Source of the DNA: Acidobacteriota bacterium
GTDB taxonomy: Bacteria; Acidobacteriota; Terriglobia; Bryobacterales; Bryobacteraceae
DNA: 62,372 bases
Direction of reading: 5' to 3'
NCBI GenBank assembly: GCA_005808475.1
Contig: SYLY01000393.1
Span: forward strand, 1-62,372
The position numbers and the translations under genes are program-made. The notes beneath the pieces are model-generated. The model was not told the DNA's origin. It made no database searches and was given only the letters and a program-made list of their open reading frames with translations. This document shows, piece after piece, positions 24,673 through 33,903 of the stretch. The stretch's first letter is position 1. Every line of letters begins with the position of its first letter.

Positions 24673-24697
24673 GCGGCCGGTCGAGTGGACCGGCCGC
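24673..24697. terminator. Perfect 10-bp inverted repeat downstream of the OmpA-like gene
   Basis: GCGGCCGGTC-GAGTG-GACCGGCCGC: 10 perfectly paired bases with a 5-base loop, located 16 bases past the OmpA-like stop and ahead of the next promoter. No T-run follows, so it may be a GC-strong terminator stem or a transcript-end stabiliser. Confidence 0.45.
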
Positions 24698-24712
24698 AAA
24701 CCCGGAACGGGG

Positions 24713-26782
24713 CTACCGCGGACAGCCGAGAGCCTTGATTTGAACCGCCGGGGCGTCGCTAGCCGGACCGGCGGGCATCTCCGCTCCCTCCGGCACGATC
24801 CACACTTCGACGCGCCGGTGAGGCATCCGCTTGTCGCTCGCCGAGATGCCGGTAGTGCGCGGCGTGGCGCTCGATCCGCAGAACGCCGGCCGGGGCTCGG
24901 AGCCCTGGGAGGTTCCAGCGAAGCTCACTTTGATGCGGTCCATCTCGATCGACGCGCAGATCCCCTTTCCCGCGCCGATCACCGCCGCCGCGTTCAGAAC
25001 TCGCGAACGGTCCAGACCTGTCACCACCCGCCGCACCCGCTTGCCGCTCTTGGTGCGAACCAGCCGCGAGGCGGTCTTCTCCGACTCGTCGATGTAGCCC
25101 ACCAGCACCACGCGCGCCGAGGGATCCTGCTGAAGCCGCGGCGCCAGCACTTCCAGCAACAGCCGCTTGGCGCAGTTGTTGACACGCGAACTGCCTTGCG
25201 CGAAGATCAGGTCGTCCAACCGCTGGGCGGCCGGGCGCAGCTTCACGATCACCTTCGATTCCGACGCGGCCGTATTGCCTTGCGCGTCGCGAGCGGTGGC
25301 GGTGACCGTGACCGTCTTCCGTTGCAGCTTGGACCGGTTGGCCATGTCGAAAGCGACGCTCGACGAGTCGAACACGGCTCCGTTCGGACCTGCCGCGACC
25401 GTCCCCTCCGTGGCGCTGTAGTTCAGCGCCACCGGCGAGCCGCACGCGTTGGGAGCGGCGCGGAACCCGAGTTCCGCCTTTTCGCCGGAGAAGACCTCGC
25501 CGGCCGATTGCGCCACGGTCACTTCGGGCTTGCCGCACTCGCGCACCGTGACGGTGGTGCACTGTTTGCTGGAGGAGTAGGCGGCGGCGCTTACGGTGGA
25601 GCAGACCTCGTAGTTGCCGGGCGCCTTGCCATCGGTCCGGAACGTGTAGTTGGCGCCGGTCTCGTCCACGGGCTGGCCGTTCACGGTCCATGCGTATCTG
25701 GCGCCCTCTCCGGCGTTGGAAGCCGCGGTCACCGCCGCCGTCGCTCCGGGAATCACCGCCGGCGGATTGGCCGTGAGAGTCAGAGTGGCGTCCTTCTTCG
25801 CTGAATCCACGGCGGTGAGCGTGAGGCACTCCGACGTGGCGTTGTGTCTGGCGGCCGAGGCCACGGCGCACACTTGATAGTCACCCGGCGCCGGGGGCGT
25901 GACGGTCAGCGAGTTGCCGGCGTCGCCGGTTTTGGCGCCGTTGAGCGTCCACTCGTACTTCGGCGTGATCTTCCCGGGCAGGTCCGTGGACGCCTTGATC
26001 GCACGGCTTGTTCCTACCGGAACCTGCGCGCCGTCGGTGCTCAACGTCAGCTTGAATCCCTTGGAGGACGTGTCCGCCTGCACACCGCCCAGCCGCAGCC
26101 CAACGCCGCCGGTAAGCTGCAACCCGCTGGCCCAGCCCCGTGGCGAGATGTAGACTCCGCCCGGAACCGGAGCGGCTCCCGGCAAAATGAAGTGTGGGAA
26201 CGGCGTCAGCACGTTGCGCGCGTCCAGCCGGAACTGCAGAAGCCTGTTGAGGTTCACCTTGACGCCGCCGCCATAGTTGAACGCGGCGGAGAACTTGTCG
26301 TCGAGCCGGCCCGTGCCGAGCGCGGCGAGATCCGGACGGCGCGCGATGTCCTTCGCCGAACCGGTGGGCTTGAACCACATGCCGCCCGCGCCGGCGGTCA
26401 CGAACGGCCGGACCATCGACGCCGGCCCGGTGAAGTGAAACACCGGATTCAGACCGAGCGAGTGATTGCGGGCGCCGAAGGCGAGCGTCCGGTTGGAGTC
26501 CTGTGGGAACAGCCGCAAGTTGTTGACGCCGTATGTGTAGGCCGTTTCGAGCCCCCAGCGTTTGTTCAGATCCCAGCCGGCGCGGGCGCCGAGCAGGCCG
26601 CCTTTCACCAGTTCCCCGCCATCGATGGACTTGTCCACCGCGTGCCAGTCCCTCCAGCCTTGAAATCCGCCGAAGATGCCGATGTCCGGCTTTCGTTTCA
26701 GGAACAAGTCGTAATCCTGCGCGAAAGCGCCGAGCGCCGTTCCAGTAAGTGCGAGTGTGCGTAGAGCGATTGAGCGCTTCAT
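24713..26782 (-). CDS. Outer-membrane barrel / Ig-like repeats / OmpA-like C-terminal protein
   Basis: 689 residues from ATG 26782, which begins the signal peptide (MKRSIALRTLALTGTALGAFA). Residues about 20-235 look like an OmpA-type outer-membrane barrel (IGIFGGFQGWRDW, GARAGWDLNKRWGLETAYTYG, SGLQLTGGVGLRLGG). Then come Ig/PKD-like repeats with recurring Y-x-W-T-L/V-N-G and Y-x-V-C (YEWTLNGAKTG...YQVCAVASAA; YAWTVNGQPVD...YEVCSTVSAA). The C-terminal part (about 520-689) resembles an OmpA-like peptidoglycan-binding domain: LIFAQGSSRVNNCAKRLL, VVLVGYIDE, MPHRRVEVWIV. It would link outer membrane to cell wall. Four bases separate it from the upstream propeller gene. Confidence 0.72.
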   Translation of the reverse strand: MKRSIALRTLALTGTALGAFAQDYDLFLKRKPDIGIFGGFQGWRDWHAVDKSIDGGELVKGGLLGARAGWDLNKRWGLETAYTYGVNNLRLFPQDSNRTLAFGARNHSLGLNPVFHFTGPASMVRPFVTAGAGGMWFKPTGSAKDIARRPDLAALGTGRLDDKFSAAFNYGGGVKVNLNRLLQFRLDARNVLTPFPHFILPGAAPVPGGVYISPRGWASGLQLTGGVGLRLGGVQADTSSKGFKLTLSTDGAQVPVGTSRAIKASTDLPGKITPKYEWTLNGAKTGDAGNSLTVTPPAPGDYQVCAVASAARHNATSECLTLTAVDSAKKDATLTLTANPPAVIPGATAAVTAASNAGEGARYAWTVNGQPVDETGANYTFRTDGKAPGNYEVCSTVSAAAYSSSKQCTTVTVRECGKPEVTVAQSAGEVFSGEKAELGFRAAPNACGSPVALNYSATEGTVAAGPNGAVFDSSSVAFDMANRSKLQRKTVTVTATARDAQGNTAASESKVIVKLRPAAQRLDDLIFAQGSSRVNNCAKRLLLEVLAPRLQQDPSARVVLVGYIDESEKTASRLVRTKSGKRVRRVVTGLDRSRVLNAAAVIGAGKGICASIEMDRIKVSFAGTSQGSEPRPAFCGSSATPRTTGISASDKRMPHRRVEVWIVPEGAEMPAGPASDAPAVQIKALGCPR

Positions 26783-26786
26783 CGAT

Positions 26787-28592
26787 TCAGTTCTCCCAGT
26801 CCGCGAAGTAAATTCCCCGTCCCGAGGCAAGCGCGAGTAACCGCTCGCTCCCGGGCGCCACGGCCAACTGCCGGATGGAGGCTCCTTCCAAGCCGCCTCC
26901 TCCCGCCCGCCGCCAAGTCCGGCCGCCGTCGGCCGATGCGAACACGCGGCCGTGCTGCGCCGCGAACGCCACGCCCGGCCGCCTCGGATGGAAGAGAACC
27001 GCGGTCACGGTCTCAAATCCGAGGCTGCCCGGCGCGGCCTCCCATGTACGGCCGGCGTCGGCCGAGCGAAACAAGCCATGCGAGGTCGCGGCTAGAACGG
27101 CGCCGCCCGCCGCCGCGATCCCGTACCAATCCACGTCCTTCGCGGGCGCCATCAGCGCCGTCCAGGCGCCTCCCACCGAAACCGCCGCCGAGCGGGCGCC
27201 AATGGCCCAATCGGCGCCGGCGGTCTGGATCGCGCCCACGATCCCCGTCTCCACGCGCTTCCACGGAAGCCGGCCGCCCGGCGCGCGGTACAACCCCGAC
27301 CGCGTGGCCAGCAGGATGCCGCCGCCGTCCGAGGCTATCCCATTGACGCGTCCCGGGGGCGCTGGAACCGCGGTCCACACGGCGCCATCCGCCGCGCTTC
27401 GGAACACGCCGGAAGGCGTCATGCCCCACAGGCTGTTTCCCGGACCCTCCGCCATCGCGATCAGATTCGACGCCCGAACGCGCTTCCAGGCCGATCCATC
27501 GCCGGACCGGAAAAGGCCGCCGCCCTCGGCGGACGACGCCGTCCAGACCGACCCGCGGGCCACGGCCAGCCAACGGGGGTCTCGCGCGGCGAACCCCTTC
27601 GCCGCCGGTTCGAACCCACCGCCTTCGCCGCGGAAGACGCCCTCGGAAGTCGCCACGTACATCGACGCGGGCCCGGCGTCGAACGCAAACGCCTTCGAGG
27701 CGCGCGGCAGAACCGTCCGCCAAGTGGAGCCGGAATCGTCCGACCGGATCAGGCCTCCGGACGTGCCCGCCCAGACCACGTTTCGCTCCGACGGGCTCCG
27801 CGCGATGGCGTATGTGCGGAACGAAGCGTCGGGCGCGCCCCGCAGCTTGGTCCACATGGCGCCGCCGTCCGCCGACCGGTACATGCCGGAGCAGGCGCTG
27901 GCGAATACACGGGCCGGCTCGTCTCTATCGACGTGGATGGCGAACACGTCGGAGTCGTCGATCATCCCCCGATGGACGGACCGCCAGGACGCGCCGCCAT
28001 CGGTGGTGAGCCACGGCAGGTGTGTCGTGCCGGCGAACAGCCGCAAAGGGTCGGTGGGGTGGAACGCGAGCGAGACCACCGGCGCGAGATCGGCGTTCGA
28101 CGCGGGCGAGATTCGCTCCCATCGCTCGCCGCCGTCGCGGGAAAGGTACGCGCCGTCGCCGGCCCCCGCCGCGATGACCCTGGGATCGCTCTCCTGCCGG
28201 GCCAGAGCCCACACATCGCGCCCGGAGAACGCAGGCGATTGACGCCACGTGCGGCCGCCGTCGGCGGTCGACAACAGACCGGAGGCTCCCGGGGTGTGTG
28301 GCGATACGGCGACGAGGAAGCGATCCAGACCAGCCGGATCGGGCAGGATCGCGTGCAACGCGCAACCGGATTCGAGCGGGAAGGGAACGCGGCTCCACTC
28401 GCGGCCGCCATTCACCGACCGGAACAGCAGCCCGTTGGGGGAGCCCGCCAAGACATGGCCGGGCTCGCCCTGCGAAGCGACTACTTCAGCCGGTCCACCG
28501 AACGGACCGGCGGGCTCCCATCCGGCATGGAGGGAGCGGAGCGCGGCAAGGCACACCAAGATCGAGGGCGGCCGGATCTGGATTCGCGGCAA
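26787..28592 (-). CDS. Secreted Asp-box (YCF48/sortilin-like) beta-propeller protein
   Basis: 601 residues. Repeats of the Asp-box type run through the whole protein: SVNGGREW, TADGGRTW, SRDGGERW, TTDGGASW, SADGGAMW, SDDSGSTW, SADAGRTW and SADGGRTW. This predicts two propellers or one large one, as in VPS10/sortilin or photosystem-assembly YCF48-type proteins. No catalytic residues are evident. A TTG start at 28592 is the only one that keeps a signal-like hydrophobic segment (ILVCLAALRSLHA); it is not certain. TATTCT lies at 28630-28635. The OmpA-like gene follows after 4 bases, so the two are probably co-transcribed. Confidence 0.75.
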   Translation of the reverse strand: MPRIQIRPPSILVCLAALRSLHAGWEPAGPFGGPAEVVASQGEPGHVLAGSPNGLLFRSVNGGREWSRVPFPLESGCALHAILPDPAGLDRFLVAVSPHTPGASGLLSTADGGRTWRQSPAFSGRDVWALARQESDPRVIAAGAGDGAYLSRDGGERWERISPASNADLAPVVSLAFHPTDPLRLFAGTTHLPWLTTDGGASWRSVHRGMIDDSDVFAIHVDRDEPARVFASACSGMYRSADGGAMWTKLRGAPDASFRTYAIARSPSERNVVWAGTSGGLIRSDDSGSTWRTVLPRASKAFAFDAGPASMYVATSEGVFRGEGGGFEPAAKGFAARDPRWLAVARGSVWTASSAEGGGLFRSGDGSAWKRVRASNLIAMAEGPGNSLWGMTPSGVFRSAADGAVWTAVPAPPGRVNGIASDGGGILLATRSGLYRAPGGRLPWKRVETGIVGAIQTAGADWAIGARSAAVSVGGAWTALMAPAKDVDWYGIAAAGGAVLAATSHGLFRSADAGRTWEAAPGSLGFETVTAVLFHPRRPGVAFAAQHGRVFASADGGRTWRRAGGGGLEGASIRQLAVAPGSERLLALASGRGIYFADWEN

Positions 28593-28641
28593 CGCTTCGT
28601 TCTGCGGAAATCAACTCTGGAGCACCCATAGAATACCGCGA

Positions 28642-28665
28642 AAGTGTTTTCCGTTGCAAACACTT
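28642..28665. promoter_or_regulatory. Perfect 8-bp inverted repeat upstream of the propeller promoter
   Basis: AAGTGTTT-N8-AAACACTT, an AT-rich symmetric site in GC-rich DNA. It lies directly upstream of the TATTCT at 28630-28635 (minus strand), where a repressor or activator operator would sit, and also 35 bases after the methyltransferase stop. The spacing is typical of a dimeric regulator; a terminator stem is the alternative, but no T-run follows. Confidence 0.45.
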
Positions 28666-28699
28666 CCGGGGAGACCGGGGAGACCGCCCTCGGCCGGGC

Positions 28700-29488
28700 T
28701 CAGGGCTTTTCGAACACGCAGTGAATCCATCGGGCGGCGGGCCGCGACAGCGCGCCCTGAAGGTCGTTCAAGCGAGCCGCCAGGTATCCGCACGCCCGGC
28801 CGCCGAGGCCGTTGCGAGGGCCCGGCCGCAGCACGGCCCCGCAGTGGATGCACGGCTCATCCTGATCGTAGCTTCCCCAAGGATTGCCGGCCTGGTCCAT
28901 CAGCCACGCCGCAGCGGCGTTGGTCCGCGCGTGGATCGATGCCACCAGTTCGGTTTTGGCCAGCCGCAGGGTAGGAAACAGCGACGTCAGCTTCGCCTCG
29001 TCGAACGAATGCAGATGAGCCCAGGGCGGATTGGTGCGGCCACAGCTCGTGCAGGTGGTGCGCGCGAACCGCAGATCCTGGCGGTAGGGCACGCCGATCA
29101 CGGCGGTCCGGCGCGTCACCCTCGAAATCTCCGAGCAGGCGGCCTTCAGATCCGGAACGTGCTCTAGAACCTCGGCGCATATCACGCAGTCGAACGAGCC
29201 GTCCGCGAACTGGAGGGAGGTCACGTCACCGGCCAGAGGCGTCACTCGCGGATGCTCGATGTCCGGCAGTTCCAGGTCGAGCGCGGTAACGTGTTCGAAC
29301 CGCTGGGCCAATAGTCGTGTGTGGAATCCATCGCGAGGGCCGATCTCGAGCGCCGTGCGAGCTGCCTTGGGCAGCAACTGAAATAGCGAATCGGTCCGCT
29401 GGCGTTCCGCGCCGGCGGAACGATAGCTTGCCAGCCACTCCGCGTGGTCGCGAGCCGAATCGCTGCCAGCACTCTGCACTTCTGTCAT
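28700..29488 (-). CDS. Class I SAM-dependent methyltransferase with two CxxC pairs
   Basis: 262 residues, cytoplasmic. Motif I is ALEIGPRDGFHTRLL (residues 46-60) and the acidic end of the second strand is ALDLE (69-73); FDCVICAEVLEHVPDL is motif post-I/IV as in ubiquinone/menaquinone-type methyltransferases. Two CxxC pairs (C146-C149, CTSCGRTNPPWAH; C213-C216, CIHCGAVL) are unusual and could form a zinc ribbon. The ATG overlaps the stop of the upstream hydrolase gene (ATGA), so it is the last gene of the araB/GH88 unit. The methyl acceptor is unknown; sugar or glycan-related chemistry would fit context only. Confidence 0.82.
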   Translation of the reverse strand: MTEVQSAGSDSARDHAEWLASYRSAGAERQRTDSLFQLLPKAARTALEIGPRDGFHTRLLAQRFEHVTALDLELPDIEHPRVTPLAGDVTSLQFADGSFDCVICAEVLEHVPDLKAACSEISRVTRRTAVIGVPYRQDLRFARTTCTSCGRTNPPWAHLHSFDEAKLTSLFPTLRLAKTELVASIHARTNAAAAWLMDQAGNPWGSYDQDEPCIHCGAVLRPGPRNGLGGRACGYLAARLNDLQGALSRPAARWIHCVFEKP

Positions 29489-31113
29489 CGCCCCATTCTG
29501 CCGCCGGGCCCGGAAAGCGAAAAGCCCCCTCCGGTAACACTTGCCTGGACCGCCGGTACTGAGCCGGCCCGGTCGACGTACACTGCGAATAGTTTAGCAT
29601 TCGCGGCGGCAGGCCACGCCGCCCTGACCCGGAACGTCTTGCCGGCGGGTGTCGCCGCGCCGTTGGCGAACCGGACCGGAACGCGCAATCCGCTCTCCCG
29701 CGCCGTCGCGCCATAGCCGGGAATGCGGCGCTCGGCGTCATCGGTGAGTTCGATTTCGAGTGGCGAGTCCGGCCCCGCGCCATCGATGTTCAGCCATACG
29801 CGCGAGACGCCGTCGCCGCGCAAGGGAGCGGAGAGCAGGCTCGCCTCGCGGCCGGGGACCTGCTTGTCGAAGTAGCCGAATCCGTCGCGGCGCAACGTAG
29901 CCAGCCCGACCGCCTGAGGCTTGATCTCCACCTTTGCCGGCAGGGAGGGGAACGGATACGGGTTGCTCGTGTTCCAGTGGCTGTACCAGATCAACGTGCG
30001 ATCGCCCACGTTGGCGAACGCGTTGCCCTGGAGCAGCGACTCCGAATCCCACTCGTCGTTGCCGCCGTGCTCGAGGAGCCGGTAATCGGGAACCGGTTCC
30101 CGGTAGTGAATGGCGTCGTTGCTCACCACGAATCCGAGATCCATCTTCAACCCGGCCAGCCGCACGGGTTTTCCCACGATGGTATCGCCGTACCAGCGTC
30201 CGTACACGCCCAGGATCACGTTGCCGCGGTTCCACAAGCCCGCCCCCATGTGCGTCTCCTGTCCGAACGCGAGCGGCTTGGTCTGGTAGTCGCGGCGGAG
30301 GAAGCCGACCGCGCGGCCCGTCGACCAGTGGCGGAAATCGGGCGAGAAGAACACCGTCATCAACCGTCCCGCCGCGCTGCCGTCCATCCGGTGGCCGCCA
30401 TGCGGATCGAAGTTCTGCCCGGAGGCGTAATAGAGGCCGTTGAAGCGAAGCAGCGAAGTGTTCTCGAAGTGGCCGCGCGTGATCATGTCCGTGTTGACCA
30501 GCTTCCATCGCAGTCCGTCGGGGCTGACCGCGGTCGCGGTGGTGGCGTTGCGGCGCTTCTGGTCCTGGACGATGTATGCCATCTTGTAGCGGCGCGACGG
30601 ATCGGGGTCGGCCTCGTCCAGCAGCACGCTGATGAAGTCGGCGCACCGGCTGTATGCTTCACTCTCCGGCTCGACGCGCACCAGGTTATTGCGGCGGTTG
30701 CCGCGGAAATCGGCGAGCCCGAGTTCGGGGCGGGTCCAGCGGATGCCATCTTCGCTTTCGGCGTAGGCGATGGGCCGGTGATAGCGGTGCCGCTCGGGAT
30801 CGCCTGGAATCCGCGCGTCGGGCCGCGGCCACGCCAGGTACCACATGCGCAGCTTGCCGCGATCGTGAATCACCGTGCCGTAGAGGATCGCGCCGATGCC
30901 ATCGGGCGAGTCCGGTGGGCCGGGCGCGAACACAGGATTGCCCGGATGCTTGACCGGCTTGTTCAGCGTGACCTTCAGATTGTCGCGCCAGGGAACGGAG
31001 ACCTCGTCGAACGGGAACAGGACGGTGGTTCCCGCGGCCGGCGTGCGTCCGGAGCTTTCCTGGCCATGGATTGCCGCGGCAAGCGCCAACGCCACCGCGG
31101 TTGGGCGAATCAT
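29485..31113 (-). CDS. Secreted glycosidase-like propeller protein (GH32/GH43-like)
   Basis: 542 residues from ATG 31113, overlapping the araB stop as ATGA; the much longer frame is antisense to araB. Signal peptide MIRPTAVALALAAAIHG. The body reads like a five-bladed propeller hydrolase of the GH32/GH43 kind: NPVFAPGPPDSPDGIGAILYG near the N-terminus, LRMWYLAWPRPD, YAESEDGIRWTRPELGL, KMAYIVQDQ, NVILGVYGRWYGDTIVG, and a beta-sandwich C-terminus (VSRVWLNIDGAG, LRVPVRFANG). Acidic residues in these blocks are candidate catalytic groups but cannot be assigned. It sits between a sugar kinase and a methyltransferase in one coupled operon. Confidence 0.72.
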   Translation of the reverse strand: MIRPTAVALALAAAIHGQESSGRTPAAGTTVLFPFDEVSVPWRDNLKVTLNKPVKHPGNPVFAPGPPDSPDGIGAILYGTVIHDRGKLRMWYLAWPRPDARIPGDPERHRYHRPIAYAESEDGIRWTRPELGLADFRGNRRNNLVRVEPESEAYSRCADFISVLLDEADPDPSRRYKMAYIVQDQKRRNATTATAVSPDGLRWKLVNTDMITRGHFENTSLLRFNGLYYASGQNFDPHGGHRMDGSAAGRLMTVFFSPDFRHWSTGRAVGFLRRDYQTKPLAFGQETHMGAGLWNRGNVILGVYGRWYGDTIVGKPVRLAGLKMDLGFVVSNDAIHYREPVPDYRLLEHGGNDEWDSESLLQGNAFANVGDRTLIWYSHWNTSNPYPFPSLPAKVEIKPQAVGLATLRRDGFGYFDKQVPGREASLLSAPLRGDGVSRVWLNIDGAGPDSPLEIELTDDAERRIPGYGATARESGLRVPVRFANGAATPAGKTFRVRAAWPAAANAKLFAVYVDRAGSVPAVQASVTGGGFSLSGPGGRMGR

Positions 31114-32735
31114 GCCGGAACCGATGCCGCGGCCAGCTTCAGCGCCTTGAGACGGTGCATGGAATCGTTGCCGCCGCGCCCGAACCAATCGTGCAGCAGC
31201 ATGTACTCGGCGTAGACGCGATCGTAGACTGCGTGTGCTTCCAGGTTCGGTTTGAAGCCGCGCTCGAATCCGCCGGCCATGGCGGCCGCGGCCTCGTCGA
31301 ACGAAGCGAACGCTCCGGCGGCCACCGCGCCGTGCATCGCGGCTCCCAGCCCGGACGCCTGCAACGATCGCGGCAAGAGGATCTCGCGGCCGGTCACGTC
31401 GGCGAAGACCTGCATCACCAGCGGGCTCTTCAGCGGAAGTCCGCCGCAAGCCACCAGACGTTCGATCGGCACGCCGCCGTTCTCGAACGCCTTGATCACC
31501 GTATAGGTGCCGAAAGCCGTCGATTCGATCAACGCGCGATAGATCTCCTCGGGGCGCGTGTTGAGCGTCGCGCCGAGCAGCACGCCGGAGAGATCGCCGT
31601 CCATCAGGACCGAGCGATTGCCGTTCCACCAATCGAGCGCCACCAACCCTGTCTCGCCGGGCCGCAACGCGGACGCCTTGATGGTCGCCTCGTCCGGGTC
31701 CATGCCGAACGTCTTGAAGAACCAGGCGTAGAGATCGCCTACCGCTGCCTGTCCGGCTTCGTAGCCCCACGACCCCGGCAGAATGCCGTCCTCCACCACG
31801 CCCGCCACGCCTTCGATGATGCGGCCGCGTTCGCCGAGCAGCATATGGCACAGCGACGTGCCCATGATCATTACCATCGATCCCGGCCTGGTGACTCCGC
31901 AAGCGGGCACGGCGGCATGAGCGTCGATCACGCCCACCGCGACGGGAGTTCCCTCGAGCAATCCGGTGATGGCGGCCATTTCCGCCGTAAGGCCGCCGGC
32001 TCGGGAGCCCAGTGGATACATCGTGGTGGAGAGCTTCTCCTCGACGACGTTTTCGAGCCGCTGGTCGAGCGCGCGGAAGAAGTCGCGGGGAGCGTAGCCG
32101 CGGCCCTTGATCCACATATCCTTGTAGCCGGCGCAGCATTCGTTGCGGCGTTCGTTGCCGGTCATGCGCCATACGATCCAGTCGGCGGCTTCGATCATGC
32201 GGCCGGCCGCGGCGTAGGTTTCGGGGGCCTCCTCGAGGATCTGCAGCACCTTGGAGAAGAACCACTCGGAGGAATACTTGCCGTTGTAGATTTTCAGGAT
32301 GCCATCGCCGGAGCGGGCCGCCGTCTCCTCGATTCGCGTGGCCTGAGGCTGCGCGGCATGGTGTTTCCAAAGCTTGACCCAGGCGTGCGGCTCGCTCCGG
32401 AAGCGGGGCAACGCACACAGCGGCGTTCCATCGGCGAGCGTGGGCAGCATGGTGCACGCCGTGAAGTCGACGCCGATGCCCACCACCTGTTCGGGCGCGA
32501 TCGCGGCCTGTCCCAGCACGGCGGGCACGCCTTCGCGCAACACGTGGAGATAGTCTTCCGGATCCTGTAGCGCCCAGTCGTGCGCGAGCGGCGTTCCGTC
32601 CGGCAGCGCCGTGTCCATCACGCCGTTGCGATAGGGGACGGTGGACCACGCCGCTTCCTCGCCGTCCGACAGCCGGACGAGCATCACGCGCCCGGATTCG
32701 GTTCCATAATCCAACCCGATCGAGAACTTCTCCAT
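31110..32735 (-). CDS. araB: Ribulokinase (FGGY family), AraB-like
   Basis: 541 residues, close to the usual ribulokinase length. N-terminal phosphate loop FSIGLDYGTESGRVML, then the AraB-type GIGVDFTACTMLPT (distinct from xylulokinase wording), HAWVKLWKHHAAQ, the SSEWFFSKVLQIL segment, ADWIVW and the C-terminal FGGY-type RLVACGGLPLKSPLVMQVFAD. It would phosphorylate L-ribulose to L-ribulose 5-phosphate in the cytoplasm. No araA or araD lies in the window, so a related ketose is possible. TAAGAT and GGAGA precede the ATG. The next gene overlaps by ATGA; GH88 lies 43 bases upstream. Confidence 0.88.
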   Translation of the reverse strand: MEKFSIGLDYGTESGRVMLVRLSDGEEAAWSTVPYRNGVMDTALPDGTPLAHDWALQDPEDYLHVLREGVPAVLGQAAIAPEQVVGIGVDFTACTMLPTLADGTPLCALPRFRSEPHAWVKLWKHHAAQPQATRIEETAARSGDGILKIYNGKYSSEWFFSKVLQILEEAPETYAAAGRMIEAADWIVWRMTGNERRNECCAGYKDMWIKGRGYAPRDFFRALDQRLENVVEEKLSTTMYPLGSRAGGLTAEMAAITGLLEGTPVAVGVIDAHAAVPACGVTRPGSMVMIMGTSLCHMLLGERGRIIEGVAGVVEDGILPGSWGYEAGQAAVGDLYAWFFKTFGMDPDEATIKASALRPGETGLVALDWWNGNRSVLMDGDLSGVLLGATLNTRPEEIYRALIESTAFGTYTVIKAFENGGVPIERLVACGGLPLKSPLVMQVFADVTGREILLPRSLQASGLGAAMHGAVAAGAFASFDEAAAAMAGGFERGFKPNLEAHAVYDRVYAEYMLLHDWFGRGGNDSMHRLKALKLAAASVPA

Positions 32736-32778
32736 GTTCTCCGATCTTACGCGAATCGCCCGCTTCCGCGCCGCGCCG

Positions 32779-33903
32779 CTAGAGGTTGCGCAGGGATTGT
32801 TCGAGAGCCTCGACGAAATAGTAGTCGCCCCACATCACGGACTCGTTCACGCCGAGCCCCTTGTGGTAGTGGTAGACGCCGCCTTTCACCACGCCTTCCC
32901 ACTCGCCGTCCGTGCCCAGGTGCTTTTCGCACAGCGTGCGCAGGATGCGGATGGAGGTGGTCCAGTAGAAGTGGCCCTTCACCGGATCGGCGATCAGGCG
33001 GCACAATCGCAGCAGCCCCGCCGCGGCGATGGCGGCCGCCGACGTGTCCAGTTGCTTACGGCTCTCGAGCGGCGCGCGGAAGTCCCAGGGTGGCACTCCA
33101 TCGTCCGGAGTGTGCGTGACGTAGTAGTCGGCGCACGATTCGGCCGCGTCCAGGAAGTGGGGATCGCGCGTGAATTCGTAGCTTCGCGTGAATCCGTACA
33201 GCGCCCAAGTAAGCCCGCGGGACCAGCACGAATCGCCCCGGTAACCCTGATGGGTCGTCTGGCGCAGGAACTCGCCGGTCGCGGTGTCGAACAGGCCTTC
33301 GTGCGCCACCGAGCCGTCTCCGCGCACCAGCACGCGCCGCGTGGTGAGCGAATGCCGCAACCCGACCTCGCGCAGCTTCCGGTCGCCGGTTTCGCGCGCG
33401 GCGTAGAGCACCAGGCCCACGTTCATCATCAGGTCGATGAACAACGAGTTATCGCCGACGAAGGAGCGCAAATACTGGCCCTTTTCCTGGAAGTGCGATC
33501 CCAGCGTGCGGCCGCCTTGAATGAGCACGTCGCGCAGGCGGCGGTCGCCGGTGAGCCGGTACCAACGGTGGAAGGTGGGAAAGAGAATGAACCCGAGGTT
33601 GTGCACTTCCTCGTCGTCCTTCATTTTCTCGAGCGGCTCCGAGTAGCGGATGGCGTTGTCGAGCCAGAACTTCGATTCGCGGTTCCGCTCGAGCTCGTAC
33701 TTGCGGAAGATCCACATCATTCCGGGCAGGAACCCATCGCACCAGTTGGTCCACTTGGGTCCATCGTGGCGCCAGATGCCGCTTTTGGTGTACATCGGCG
33801 AGAAGTCGGGACGGCCTTCCACCAGGCGCCGAACCTGATTCTGGGCGAACTCCATCGCCGAGCTCAATAGCTCGCGGTCGGATTCGAGTTCAAAGTGGAT
33901 CAC
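32779..33903 (-). CDS. Glycoside hydrolase family 88/105-type unsaturated uronyl hydrolase
   Basis: 374 residues from GTG 33903, which overlaps the upstream stop as GTGA. No signal peptide, so cytoplasmic. Family motifs: WCDGFLPGMMWIFRKYE, a mid-protein Asp region (VHNLGFILFPTF), GYRGDSCWSRGLTWALYG and LDTSAAAIAAAGLLRL, which together form the (alpha/alpha)6 barrel of enzymes that hydrate the double bond of 4,5-unsaturated uronic acids made by polysaccharide lyases. The chemistry links to the neighbouring AraB-type kinase, suggesting catabolism of uronate- or pentose-containing glycans. No polysaccharide lyase gene is visible nearby. Confidence 0.88.
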   Translation of the reverse strand: MIHFELESDRELLSSAMEFAQNQVRRLVEGRPDFSPMYTKSGIWRHDGPKWTNWCDGFLPGMMWIFRKYELERNRESKFWLDNAIRYSEPLEKMKDDEEVHNLGFILFPTFHRWYRLTGDRRLRDVLIQGGRTLGSHFQEKGQYLRSFVGDNSLFIDLMMNVGLVLYAARETGDRKLREVGLRHSLTTRRVLVRGDGSVAHEGLFDTATGEFLRQTTHQGYRGDSCWSRGLTWALYGFTRSYEFTRDPHFLDAAESCADYYVTHTPDDGVPPWDFRAPLESRKQLDTSAAAIAAAGLLRLCRLIADPVKGHFYWTTSIRILRTLCEKHLGTDGEWEGVVKGGVYHYHKGLGVNESVMWGDYYFVEALEQSLRNL

